From JAWHQP01 sp032586195 (GTDB taxonomy: Bacteria; Pseudomonadota; Gammaproteobacteria; Enterobacterales; Pasteurellaceae), in the NCBI GenBank assembly GCA_032586195.1, contig JAWHQP010000006.1:1-64000 (forward strand): DNA of 64,000 nt, read 5' to 3'. Each line of letters starts with the position of its first letter. Position 1 is the first letter of the stretch. A program made the position numbers and the translations under genes. The notes under the pieces are model-generated. The model ran no database searches, was not told the origin of the DNA, and worked only from the letters and a program-made list of their open reading frames with translations. Shown piece by piece: positions 44,072 through 52,797 of this stretch.

Positions 44072-45796
44072 ATGACTATTCTATTACAACGCACTAAATT
44101 TAAAAAACGTTTAATGCCTTTTTTGTTCCCCGTCTTACTGGCGGGCTGTACTAATTTATTCGGCAGTAATTTTTCCGACGTATTAAAAAATGATGCCAAC
44201 GCCAGCTCTGATTTTTATATTAGCAAAATTGAACAGACACAAGATGTGGAAGACCAGCAAACCTATAAATTGCTTGCGGCGCGTGTGCTCGTGACGGAAA
44301 ACAAGGTGGCCCAGGCGGAAGCATTCTTGTCCGAATTAAACAATCTTACTCCGGAACAGCAATTGGACCGCGCTCTTATTGATGCTAAAATTTCTGCGGT
44401 AAAACATAATAACAATAAGGCGGAAAGCCAACTGGCCGCAATTGACTTAAGCAAATTAAGCCAATCCCAAACAGCCCGTTATTATGAGGTCAAGGCCCGT
44501 ATCGCAGAAAATAAGAATGATATTATTGAGGCGGTAAAAGCCCGGATTAAAATGGATTCCGCATTAACGGACATACAGCGTAAACAAGATAATATTGATC
44601 GCACATGGACGTTATTGCGCCGTGCCAATAAAACCTTGATTAACACGGCCGACTCTGCCGGCGATGTCGCATTAGGCGGGTGGTTGGCTTTGGCGAAAGC
44701 TTATAACGATAACGTAAACCAGCCGGCCCAATTGAGTCAGGCGTTACAGCAGTGGAAAGCCGCCTATCCAACTCATAGTGCCGCTTATTTATTCCCGACG
44801 GAATTGAAATCGGTATCTAATTTTCAGCAAACCCAATTAAATAAAATTACTTTATTGCTTCCGTTAAGCGGTGATGCTTCTATTTTGGGTAATACGATTC
44901 GATCAGGTTTTGATGATGCGCGCGGCGGTGATACGTCAATGCAGGTAGAAGTCGTCGATACCGTAGCTACTCCCGTGGATGCCGCTGTGGCACAGGCTAA
45001 ACAAACCGGTACTTCCGCTATCGTGGGTCCGTTGTTAAAAAATAATCTGGATGTAATTTTAAATAATCCTAGCTCCGTACAGGGCATTGATGTACTGGCG
45101 TTAAATTCAACGGCTAATTCCCGTGCTATCAATCAACTTTGCTACTATGGTTTAGCGCCTGAAGACGAAGCGGAGTCCGCCGCTAACCGTATGTGGAACA
45201 ATGGGGTACGTAAGCCTGTAGTTATCGTGCCGCAAAGTGATTTGGGTCAACGTACAGCTTCCGCCTTTAATGTCCGCTGGCAGCAATTGGCAGCGACCGA
45301 TGCGGATATCCGTTACTACAATCAGCCTGACGATGCAGCCTATAATCTAGAAAACAGCAACGTACAGGATCAGGCGCTTTATATCGTGGTGACTTCAAGC
45401 GAGCAGCTCAGCACTATCAAGAGCGCCCTGGATAACGCCGGTGTGAAAGCCCAGATTTATACCAATTCACGGAATAATTCCGCCAATAACACACCTGAAT
45501 ACCGTTTGGCGATGGAAGGCGTGATGTTCAGTGATATTCCGTTCTTTAAGGAAACCGACAACGCTCAATACAAAAAGATTGAAACCGCCACAGGCGGCGA
45601 CTACTCTTTAATGCGCTTATACGCCATGGGAGCGGACTCTTGGTTGCTCATTCATAGCTTTAATGAACTACGTCAAGTACCCGGCTTCTCTGTGAGCGGA
45701 TTAACGGGTAAACTAAGTGCCGGTCCGAACTGTAATATTGAACGTGATCTCACTTGGTACACTTACCAAGGCGGAAACGTGATTCCATTAAACTAA
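44072..45796 (+). CDS. lpoA: LpoA, outer-membrane lipoprotein activator of PBP1a
   Basis: Reaches from the outer membrane through the peptidoglycan to stimulate penicillin-binding protein 1a. The 574-residue precursor has a signal with lipobox LLAGC, a TPR-like helical N-domain (about 30-240) and a C-terminal periplasmic-binding-protein-like domain (about 255-574, starting ITLLLPLSGDASILG). The start is at 44072 with CGGAG upstream; an upstream in-frame start at 44027 would bury the signal peptide. Length matches H. influenzae LpoA (about 575) and lacks the long linker of the E. coli protein. It is followed by yraN after 11 bases. Confidence 0.93.
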   Translation: MTILLQRTKFKKRLMPFLFPVLLAGCTNLFGSNFSDVLKNDANASSDFYISKIEQTQDVEDQQTYKLLAARVLVTENKVAQAEAFLSELNNLTPEQQLDRALIDAKISAVKHNNNKAESQLAAIDLSKLSQSQTARYYEVKARIAENKNDIIEAVKARIKMDSALTDIQRKQDNIDRTWTLLRRANKTLINTADSAGDVALGGWLALAKAYNDNVNQPAQLSQALQQWKAAYPTHSAAYLFPTELKSVSNFQQTQLNKITLLLPLSGDASILGNTIRSGFDDARGGDTSMQVEVVDTVATPVDAAVAQAKQTGTSAIVGPLLKNNLDVILNNPSSVQGIDVLALNSTANSRAINQLCYYGLAPEDEAESAANRMWNNGVRKPVVIVPQSDLGQRTASAFNVRWQQLAATDADIRYYNQPDDAAYNLENSNVQDQALYIVVTSSEQLSTIKSALDNAGVKAQIYTNSRNNSANNTPEYRLAMEGVMFSDIPFFKETDNAQYKKIETATGGDYSLMRLYAMGADSWLLIHSFNELRQVPGFSVSGLTGKLSAGPNCNIERDLTWYTYQGGNVIPLN

Positions 45797-45807
45797 TGGG
45801 CTGAACT

Positions 45808-46167
45808 ATGTTCTCGACCAAACGTCAACAAGGGGCGAGCTTTGAGCAACAAGCTCGTCTTTTTTTGGAATCGCAAGGGCTGCATTTTATTGCGGCAAAT
45901 CAGAATTTCAAATGTGGTGAGCTTGATCTGGTTATGCAGGATCAACAAACCATCGTGTTTATTGAGGTTCGTCAACGTAAAAATGATACCTACGGTTCCG
46001 CCATTGATAGTGTTGATTGGAACAAACAACAGAAATGGATTAACGCCGCAACACTATGGCTGGCAGAGCGAAACCTCAGTCTGGAAGATACCGACTGCCG
46101 TTTTGATCTTGTTGCTTTCGGCCGCACTGCCACTGATATTCAGTGGATTAAGAATTTTATTGAATAA
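45808..46167 (+). CDS. yraN: UPF0102 (YraN) nuclease-fold protein
   Basis: A 119-residue protein of the YraN family, with a restriction-endonuclease-like fold. GASFEQQARLFLESQGL near 10-26, then GELDLVMQDQQTIVFIEVRQR near 42-62, shows the Glu, Asp and Glu-x-Lys/Arg-like positions of the nuclease core (EVRQR here, where EVK is typical). Function is not established; a role with Holliday junctions or DNA uptake has been suggested for relatives. It sits between lpoA and diaA, as in enterics, and its last codons overlap the region where diaA begins. Confidence 0.9.
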   Translation: MFSTKRQQGASFEQQARLFLESQGLHFIAANQNFKCGELDLVMQDQQTIVFIEVRQRKNDTYGSAIDSVDWNKQQKWINAATLWLAERNLSLEDTDCRFDLVAFGRTATDIQWIKNFIE

Positions 46168-46756
46168 GCATGCTAGAAAAATCAAAGATATTTTTGCTGA
46201 AAATATTCAAACCCATATTTCAGCATCAAAATTATTACCTGATACGCTGGTACAGGCGGTGAACCAATTGGTTGATTGTCTGTTACACGGTAATAAAATT
46301 ATTGTATGCGGGCATGGACGTTCCTATGCCAATGCTCAATTCTTGGTGGCAAATCTGCTTAACCGCTATGAACTTGAACGTCCGAGCTTTCCTTCCGTAC
46401 TGCTCAATACTGACGGCGCGGTAGGTTCCGCCATTATTTCTGACAATCATCTCACCGCACTTTATCAACGCCAGTTCAATGCCATTGCTCAACAAGGCGA
46501 TTTGTTGGTAGTACTTGCCCCTACCTGTAATGATGAATCCATTCTTAATGTTATCAATTGTGCCGCCAATAAAGAAATCGGCATTATTGCTTTAACCGGG
46601 GCCAATAACGATCATCTGCGCGGTCTGCTTACTGAAAATGACCTTGAAATTCAGGCTCCGGCAGTAAAAGAAAGTCGTATTTTGGAAAATCATTTATTCA
46701 TTATCAATGCGTTATGCGAATTAATAGACCACTGTCTATTTGCACAAAACAGTTGA
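46160..46756 (+). CDS. diaA: DiaA-like SIS protein with a disrupted start
   Basis: A SIS (sugar isomerase) domain protein. In E. coli DiaA binds DnaA and promotes timely initiation of replication. The domain reads from KIKDIFAENIQTHI through NKIIVCGHGRSYANAQFLVANLLNRYELERPSFP to a C-terminal CELIDHCLF. The natural start appears to be ATG at 46170 (MLEK...), aligning residue for residue with E. coli MQERIKACF, but there the frame is off by one: GAAAAATC has five A where six are needed. In the frame that carries the domain the only nearby start is TTG 46160 inside yraN, without a good RBS. SIS motifs are also diverged (APTCNDES instead of STRGNS). It could be a pseudogene, a slippage-expressed gene, a TTG start or a sequencing error. 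Confidence 0.75.
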   Translation: MNKHARKIKDIFAENIQTHISASKLLPDTLVQAVNQLVDCLLHGNKIIVCGHGRSYANAQFLVANLLNRYELERPSFPSVLLNTDGAVGSAIISDNHLTALYQRQFNAIAQQGDLLVVLAPTCNDESILNVINCAANKEIGIIALTGANNDHLRGLLTENDLEIQAPAVKESRILENHLFIINALCELIDHCLFAQNS

Positions 46757-46825
46757 TCAATATTCGTTTCGTTACTAAACTTAGTCGTTATGTAATTAAG
46801 CGATATTCTCGAAAAGGAGACATTT

Positions 46826-47407
46826 ATGCATATAACTCAATTTAAAAAATTAGCGGTGATTTTCGGTTCCGCTCTCTTGCTACAGGGTTGTGTAGCGGCT
46901 TTAATCGGTGGCGGTGCGGCGGCGGCAAAGGTCGGCACTGATCCGCGTACCGTAAAATCGCAATACAGCGATGAGAAACTGGAATTCCAAGTTTATAATG
47001 CCATCGAAAAAGACGAACAAATCAAAGAAGAAGGCCGTGTGGTGGTCGTTTCATATAATGCCCGCATTCTTCTTATCGGTCAGTTGCCTAATGAAAGCCT
47101 GAAAGAAGTCGCAACCGGCTTAGCCAAGGGCGTGGAAGGCGTCGGTGACGTATATAATGAAATGCGCGTCGGCTCTCCTATTACGGTCGAAACCAAAGCA
47201 AAAGACAGTTGGATTACAACCAAAATTAAATCCAATCTCCTGCTTAACGCTGAAGTTAAAACAACGGATGTAAAAGTGATTACCGAAAACGGAGAAGTAT
47301 TCCTTATGGGTGACGTTACTCCGTCTCAAGCAGACGCTGCGGCCACCGAAGCAAGTAAAGTGAGCGGCGTGAAGAAAGTGATAAAAGTTTTTAAATATTT
47401 AAATTAA
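46826..47407 (+). CDS. dolP: DolP, BON-domain outer-membrane lipoprotein
   Basis: Outer-membrane lipoprotein of the division-and-OM-integrity family (formerly YraP). The 193-residue precursor has the lipobox LLQGC (Cys about 22) followed by two BON domains (about 50-115 and 125-193), each with the glycine/hydrophobic pattern; the second binds anionic phospholipid in E. coli. AAAGGAGAC provides a strong RBS. It completes the lpoA-yraN-diaA-dolP cluster; the 69-base gap before it may contain a separate promoter. Confidence 0.95.
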   Translation: MHITQFKKLAVIFGSALLLQGCVAALIGGGAAAAKVGTDPRTVKSQYSDEKLEFQVYNAIEKDEQIKEEGRVVVVSYNARILLIGQLPNESLKEVATGLAKGVEGVGDVYNEMRVGSPITVETKAKDSWITTKIKSNLLLNAEVKTTDVKVITENGEVFLMGDVTPSQADAAATEASKVSGVKKVIKVFKYLN

Positions 47408-47430
47408 TCAATTATTTCTTCGCCAAACAG

Positions 47431-47460
47431 AAAAGACAAGGTGAACAAACCTTGTCTTTT
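47431..47460. terminator. Terminator shared by dolP and the cold-shock gene
   Basis: AAAAGACAAGGT (47431-47442) pairs with ACCTTGTCTTTT (47449-47460) around a 6-base loop, with T-rich sequence on both outgoing strands. It lies between convergent stops. Confidence 0.85.
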
Positions 47461-47491
47461 GTTATGATGATATAAGAGGATACTAGGAAAT

Positions 47492-47701
47492 TTATTCTAT
47501 AATAGGAATAATCTTGGTGGCATGGGACCCTTTTTCTCCATGAATAACTTCAAAATTCACTTTTTGCCCGGCTTTTAACGAACGATAACCGTCCATTTCA
47601 ATTACTGAATAATGAGCAAAAATATCTAAATCGCTCCCCTCGGTATTAATAAAGCCAAAACCCTTCGCATTATTAAACCACTTGACTATACCAACTTCCA
47701 T
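47492..47701 (-). CDS. cspD: Cold-shock-domain protein, CspD-like
   Basis: A 69-residue OB-fold nucleic-acid-binding protein. RNP1 is KGFGFI (residues 13-18) and RNP2 is DIFAHY, where Val-Phe-Val-His is typical, so Ile replaces Val and Tyr follows the His. MEVGIVKWFNNAKGFGFI and the longer C-terminal region resemble CspD, a replication-inhibiting, stationary-phase member, more than the classic cold-induced CspA. It is monocistronic. The distinction within the Csp family is moderate. Confidence 0.85.
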   Translation of the reverse strand: MEVGIVKWFNNAKGFGFINTEGSDLDIFAHYSVIEMDGYRSLKAGQKVNFEVIHGEKGSHATKIIPIIE

Positions 47702-48143
47702 AGTTAACCCCTATTATTTCTGGCGTCCATCTTTTCAGATTTTTAAACTACATAATAAGACTTATGCCTTATTTCCTAAACGCTGTAATAATGGGATAAA
47801 GCCGTTGATTATGCAATAAAGAATTATCCAAAATCCGACAGAGATCACAAAATTTTATCATTAGAGAACAAGATATAACCTATATGTATAAGTTATCTTC
47901 ATCCCTTTCAAAGTTCGGTGATGACAAAGGCTCTGACTTATTGGACTGTTTGGTCGGGACAGCACTCAGGAACTGGCCCAATCAGCATAGCAAAACGGTA
48001 ATGAAGAGCCGTCTTATCGATTAAAATAACCAGTTAAAACATGTTAATAATAAAACAACCCAACTATCTCATTCGTAATTGGGTTGTTTACTATTCAAAT
48101 TGATGAACTGTTCTTTTTCATCATTGGCTACTTTTACCAGTAT
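47702..48143. other. Intergenic region between cspD and pgi
   Basis: No convincing gene. A degenerate uptake signal (AAAGTTCGGT near 47910) is followed by a 26-codon frame from ATG about 47920 (MTKALTYWTVWSGQHSG) whose sequence is unfamiliar and may be a decayed remnant. The right end holds the pgi terminator at 48053-48089. Confidence 0.4.
48047..48089 (-). terminator. Terminator after pgi
   Basis: AAACAACCCAA (48053-48063) pairs with TTGGGTTGTTT (48079-48089), followed leftward by TTATTATTAAC. It is 55 bases past the pgi stop. Confidence 0.8.
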
Positions 48144-49793
48144 CTATCTCCACGTTTTAAACTGATTGATTAATCCGTTAGTTGAGCTATCGTGGCTGGT
48201 TACTTTAGTATTATCTTTCAATTCGGGCAGGATGCGGTTAGCTAGCTGTTTACCTAGTTCTACTCCCCATTGGTCAAAGCTGAAGATATTGAAAATCACG
48301 CCTTGTACGAAAATTTTGTGTTCATACATTGCAATTAATGCCCCCAAACTGAACGGAGTGATTTTTTGTAACAGGATGGAATTGGTCGGTTTATTACCCT
48401 GGAACACTTTAAACGGTACGATGTTTTTCACTTCATCCAAGGATTTACCCGCTTTAACAAATTCCGCTTCCACTTCTTCTTTCGTTTTGCCGAAAGCCAA
48501 CGCTTCTGTTTGAGCAAAGAAGTTAGACAACAGCTTGCTGTGGTGATCCGATAATGGATTATGGGTTTGTGCAGGCGCGATAAAATCACAAGGAATTAGG
48601 GTCGTGCCCTGATGAATTAACTGATAAAACGCATGCTGGCCATTGGTACCCGGTTCACCCCAGATAATAGGGCCGGTTTGATATTCGGTAATTACTTTAC
48701 CGTCACGTCCCACATATTTACCGTTAGATTCCATGTTGCCCTGTTGGAAATAAGCGGCAAAACGGTGCATATATTGATCGTATGGCAAAATAGCCTCCGT
48801 TTCCGCGCCCTGGAAATTGGTATTCCATAAGCCGACTAACGCTAATGTGGTTGGGATATTCTGTTCAATCGGTGTATTACGGAAATGTTTATCCATTTCA
48901 TGTGCACCGCTTAACAATGCTTCAAAATTAGCAAAACCGATTGAAAGTACAATAGATAAACCGATAGCCGACCATAATGAATAACGGCCGCCTACCCAAT
49001 CCCAGAAACCAAACATATTGTCGGTATCAATACCGAATTTTGCCACTTCCGTAGCATTGGTAGAAAGTGCGACAAAGTGTTTCGCAACATGCTTTTCATC
49101 TTTTGCGGAAGCTAAGAACCAATCACGGGCGGATAACGCATTAGTCATGGTTTCTTGAGTGGTAAAGGTTTTAGATGCCACTAAAATCAGCGTGGTTTCG
49201 GGGTTCACTTTCTTCAGCACTTCGGCAATATGAGTACCGTCCACGTTAGAAACAAAGTACATATTAAGATGGTTTTTATAAGGGCGTAGTGCTTCGGTGA
49301 CCATATAAGGTCCAAGATCCGAACCGCCGATACCGATGTTGATCACATCAGTAATAGCTTTACCGGTGTAGCCTTTCCATTCACCTGAAATCACACGTTC
49401 GGAAAAGGCTTTCATTTTTGCCAACACGGCATTGACATCCGGCATGACATCACGACCATCCACCAACACCGGTGTGTTTGAAAGGTTGCGAAGTGCGGTG
49501 TGCAAAACGGCTCTATTTTCCGTAAGGTTAATTTTTTCACCGCTGAACATGGATTCTTTCGCTTCATCTAAAGCACATTCTTTGGCCAACTGACGAAGCA
49601 ACTCAAGGGTTTCTTGAGTAATTTTATTTTTGGAATAATCGACTAAAATTTCATTGTTGAAAGTCAATGAATAGTTGTTGAAGCGATCCTGTTCCTGTTG
49701 GAATAGGTCCTGGATAGTAATCTTGGCTAACTTGGCTTTATGCTCATTAAGCGCTTTCCACGCCGCTGTTTTGGTTGGATTAATGTTTTGCAT
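48144..49793 (-). CDS. pgi: Glucose-6-phosphate isomerase
   Basis: Interconverts glucose-6-phosphate and fructose-6-phosphate in glycolysis. The 549-residue product has the signatures NIGIGGSDLGPYMVTEAL near 153-170, DWVGGRYSLWSAIGLSI near 264 and a C-terminal FDQWGVELGKQLA near 500 holding the active-site Lys. Length matches E. coli Pgi (549). Substrate-phosphate-binding SKTFTTQET is present. It follows alr in the same direction after an 85-base gap and ends with its own terminator. Confidence 0.97.
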   Translation of the reverse strand: MQNINPTKTAAWKALNEHKAKLAKITIQDLFQQEQDRFNNYSLTFNNEILVDYSKNKITQETLELLRQLAKECALDEAKESMFSGEKINLTENRAVLHTALRNLSNTPVLVDGRDVMPDVNAVLAKMKAFSERVISGEWKGYTGKAITDVINIGIGGSDLGPYMVTEALRPYKNHLNMYFVSNVDGTHIAEVLKKVNPETTLILVASKTFTTQETMTNALSARDWFLASAKDEKHVAKHFVALSTNATEVAKFGIDTDNMFGFWDWVGGRYSLWSAIGLSIVLSIGFANFEALLSGAHEMDKHFRNTPIEQNIPTTLALVGLWNTNFQGAETEAILPYDQYMHRFAAYFQQGNMESNGKYVGRDGKVITEYQTGPIIWGEPGTNGQHAFYQLIHQGTTLIPCDFIAPAQTHNPLSDHHSKLLSNFFAQTEALAFGKTKEEVEAEFVKAGKSLDEVKNIVPFKVFQGNKPTNSILLQKITPFSLGALIAMYEHKIFVQGVIFNIFSFDQWGVELGKQLANRILPELKDNTKVTSHDSSTNGLINQFKTWR

Positions 49794-49878
49794 TGTTTAT
49801 TTCCCTCTAGTGAATTTAAGATCTGGTGTAAAAATACAAGAACCTTATTGCTTTTACCAGACTATTTGGCAAATCAAT

Positions 49879-50955
49879 TTAATCGATATATTCTGTCAAC
49901 ACCCGGGGCGTCAGTTTAGTTATTAATTCGTAGCTCAAAATGCCTGTAATTTCCGCCACTTCTTCGATCGGTAGCTCCTTACCCCACATAATGACTTCAT
50001 CACCGACTTTATCCGTGCAATCAGGACCGAGATCCACCGTCACCATATCCATGGAAACACGCCCTACGATCGGTACACGGCGACCATTAATAAATACCGG
50101 GGTGCCTGCGGGTATATTGCGTGGATAACCATCCCCGTAACCAATCGCCACCACGCCGATTTGAGTATCCCGTTCGCTAATCCAAGTACCGCCATATCCC
50201 ACCGGTTCGCCTTTCCGGTGCTCACGCACGGCAATTAGTGAAGAAGTTAACGTCATCACAGGTTCTAAGTCATACTCCTTGCCCGGAATATTATTCGGCG
50301 ATACACCATACATAATAATCCCCGGGCGGATATATTCCAAATGAGATTCGGGCCAGAATAAGATACCGCCTGAAGCTGCAATGGTACGACTGCCACTCTT
50401 TCCTTCACAGGCCTGCAAAAAGCGATCTAACTGAATACGGGTGTAATCGCTAGCAGTTTCGTCGGCTCGGCTGAAATGACTTACGAACCCGATATCAGGA
50501 GCGACATTTTCACAAGCAGCCAAAGCCTGATAATACTCTTCCACTTCATTTAAATGCACTCCTAAACGGTGCATGCCCGTATCCACTTTCAGCCAAACCC
50601 GAATGGGATTAGGTAAATTTGCGCTCTGTAGCGCCTGTAGTTGCTCGTAATTATGCACGACAGTTTGAATATTGTTTACCGCAAGAATCGGCAAATCATT
50701 GGCGGAAAAAAAACCTTCTAATAATAAAATCGGCTTGATAACTCCGATAGAACGCAGGCGTAACGCCTCTTCTAAACGGGCAACCCCAAAGCTATCAACC
50801 AAACTTTCCGCCTCACGGGCGACAAATTCCACACCGTGGCCATAGGCATTTGCCTTTACCACCGCAATAATTCTACTGTGCGGTGCTTTTTGTTTAATAG
50901 TCTGAATATTATGTTTCAGTGCAACTGAACTAATCTTTGCTGTTGCTGCTTTCAT
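49879..50955 (-). CDS. alr: Alanine racemase
   Basis: PLP enzyme that makes D-alanine for peptidoglycan. The 358-residue product has the PLP-binding Lys34 in AVVKANAYGHG and, in the C-terminal barrel, the catalytic Tyr near 252 in IMYGVSPN. GYGDGYPR is also typical of the family. It lies 34 bases after dnaB, the same dnaB-alr order as in E. coli, suggesting partial co-transcription. Length fits Alr (359). Confidence 0.96.
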   Translation of the reverse strand: MKAATAKISSVALKHNIQTIKQKAPHSRIIAVVKANAYGHGVEFVAREAESLVDSFGVARLEEALRLRSIGVIKPILLLEGFFSANDLPILAVNNIQTVVHNYEQLQALQSANLPNPIRVWLKVDTGMHRLGVHLNEVEEYYQALAACENVAPDIGFVSHFSRADETASDYTRIQLDRFLQACEGKSGSRTIAASGGILFWPESHLEYIRPGIIMYGVSPNNIPGKEYDLEPVMTLTSSLIAVREHRKGEPVGYGGTWISERDTQIGVVAIGYGDGYPRNIPAGTPVFINGRRVPIVGRVSMDMVTVDLGPDCTDKVGDEVIMWGKELPIEEVAEITGILSYELITKLTPRVLTEYID

Positions 50956-50989
50956 GGTTAATACGTCTTTAACAGTGCTCCTTTAACAC

Positions 50990-52393
50990 CTAATAATCAT
51001 CATTAAATTGATGAGAACCTGCATAATTATCAAAACGGGAGAATTGCCCTTGGAAAGTTAAACGCACCCGTCCAATCGGGCCGTTACGTTGTTTACCGAT
51101 AATAATTTCTGCAACATTATGATTTTCTTCCGTCGTTTCGTGGTAAACCTCATCACGATAGATAAACATAATTAAATCGGCATCTTGCTCGATAGAACCG
51201 GATTCACGCAAATCCGAGTTGACAGGGCGCTTGTCGGTACGATTTTCCAGAGTCCGGTTTAACTGTGACAACGCCACCACCGGCACTTCCAGCTCTTTAG
51301 CCAGAGCTTTCAGAGAACGAGAAATTTCCGCGATCTCAAGGGTACGATTATCAGAACCCGGTGCCCGCATCAGCTGCAAATAGTCCACCATAATCAAGCT
51401 TAAACCACCGTTTTCGCGATAAATACGACGGGCGCGCGACCGCAGTTCAGTCGGCGTCAGGCCGGCAGAATCATCAATATACATATTCGGTTTATTCGTC
51501 AGCATGCCCATGGTACTGGAAATGCGGGCCCATTCGTCATCCTCAGTAATCTGACCGGTGCGGATTTTCGTTTGATCCACGCGCGAAAGCGAAGCAAGGG
51601 AACGCATCATAATTTGGTCCGCCGGCATTTCCAAACTGAAAATCAATACCGGTTTTTCGCTGGAAAGCGCGGCATTTTCGCATAGATTCATGGCAAAGGT
51701 TGTCTTTCCCATGGAAGGACGGGCTGCCACAATAATCAAATCCGACGGCTGCAAGCCCGCTGTTTTCCTATCTAAATCTTTAAAGCCTGTTGTAACCCCC
51801 GTCACGCCGCCATGGTTGCCTAATTTTGACAGCATTTCGATTTTATCAATCGTTCGTTCCAAAATGGTAAGCACGTTCTCCGGCCCTTCATTATCAGAAG
51901 TGCGTTTTTCAGCAATCTTAAACACTTCTCGTTCAGCCTCGTCTAACAGCTCTTTTACATCCCGACCTTTCGGATTATAGGCAATCTGAGCAATATTGTT
52001 ACCCACCCCAATCAGCTCACGCAAAACGGCCTTTTCGCGTACAATATCCGCATAGGCAATAATATTGGCGGCACTCGGGGTATTTTTTGACAACTCGGCA
52101 AGATAAGCGAAGCCCCCCACATCATCAATCAATCCCTTGTTTTTTAAGGCCTGATCAATCGTAATCAAATCAATCGGTTGATTGTAACGGGTAAGATTCT
52201 CCATTTCCTGAAAAATCAAACGATGTGCCACCGTGTAGAAATCATCGGCGATTACATGTTCAATCACATTCTCCCAATGCCCGTTATTCAGCATAATGCC
52301 GCCGAGCACCGCTTGTTCAGCTTCAATAGAATGAGGGGGAATATTCAGTTGTGCGTTTTGCTTGTCTTTACTCTGGATTTGTTTCTGTGCCAT
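50990..52393 (-). CDS. dnaB: Replicative DNA helicase
   Basis: Hexameric 5'-to-3' helicase at the replication fork. The 467-residue product has the N-terminal primase-interaction domain (about 20-120, EAEQAVLGGIMLNN), linker helices, and a RecA-like C-terminal domain with Walker A ARPSMGKTTFAMN near 228-240 and Walker B LIMVDYLQLMR near 336-346. SQLNRTLENR is the conserved arginine-containing sensor segment. No intein is present. Length equals that of E. coli (471). Confidence 0.97.
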   Translation of the reverse strand: MAQKQIQSKDKQNAQLNIPPHSIEAEQAVLGGIMLNNGHWENVIEHVIADDFYTVAHRLIFQEMENLTRYNQPIDLITIDQALKNKGLIDDVGGFAYLAELSKNTPSAANIIAYADIVREKAVLRELIGVGNNIAQIAYNPKGRDVKELLDEAEREVFKIAEKRTSDNEGPENVLTILERTIDKIEMLSKLGNHGGVTGVTTGFKDLDRKTAGLQPSDLIIVAARPSMGKTTFAMNLCENAALSSEKPVLIFSLEMPADQIMMRSLASLSRVDQTKIRTGQITEDDEWARISSTMGMLTNKPNMYIDDSAGLTPTELRSRARRIYRENGGLSLIMVDYLQLMRAPGSDNRTLEIAEISRSLKALAKELEVPVVALSQLNRTLENRTDKRPVNSDLRESGSIEQDADLIMFIYRDEVYHETTEENHNVAEIIIGKQRNGPIGRVRLTFQGQFSRFDNYAGSHQFNDDY

Positions 52394-52797
52394 AGGAAAT
52401 CTACTTAATGATGAATTGAAAAACCGTTATATGATATACCAAATCCCCCTGAGGTTTAAGGGAAATATTCGGTCTATCCTAACGAAAGTGCGGTGTTGAA
52501 AATCGAAGTTTTACAAGGAAACGGGAAAAAGAAAGGCAAACGGACGGCAATTGAAATCTTTTCCGAACAATAAATAGTCAGAAAAGATTTGGCGATGATT
52601 TCACTACCAAGTCCAAAGCTATTATTACTAAATAAGAGGAACCGGTCCAGGTTCTTTGTGATCCTTTCATAACAACGAAAGCGACCCCAAAGAACCCCGC
52701 TCTCCACACACAAAAGTGCGGTGTCAAAATTCCGATTTTTGCACCTTGGCTATGCGGATGATAGCAAAGATATAACTTTAACGAGTTGTGTTAGTTA
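52394..52797. other. Intergenic region between dnaB and aroG
   Basis: About 400 bases without a convincing gene. Two uptake signals in the same orientation (52485-52494 and 52713-52722), 228 bases apart, bracket a stretch containing a short palindrome GAACCGGTCCAGGTTC (about 52638-52653). A leftward frame of 79 codons inside has no recognisable sequence. I see no clear aroG terminator. Confidence 0.45.

Noticed and set aside
47910..48005. 26-codon frame MTKALTYWTVWSG... as a small gene or IS remnant
   Set aside because: Too short and unfamiliar; no flanking repeats or RBS to support either idea.
52474..52713. 79-codon leftward frame between dnaB and aroG
   Set aside because: Sequence looks random, frame is bracketed by uptake signals and has no ribosome-binding site.
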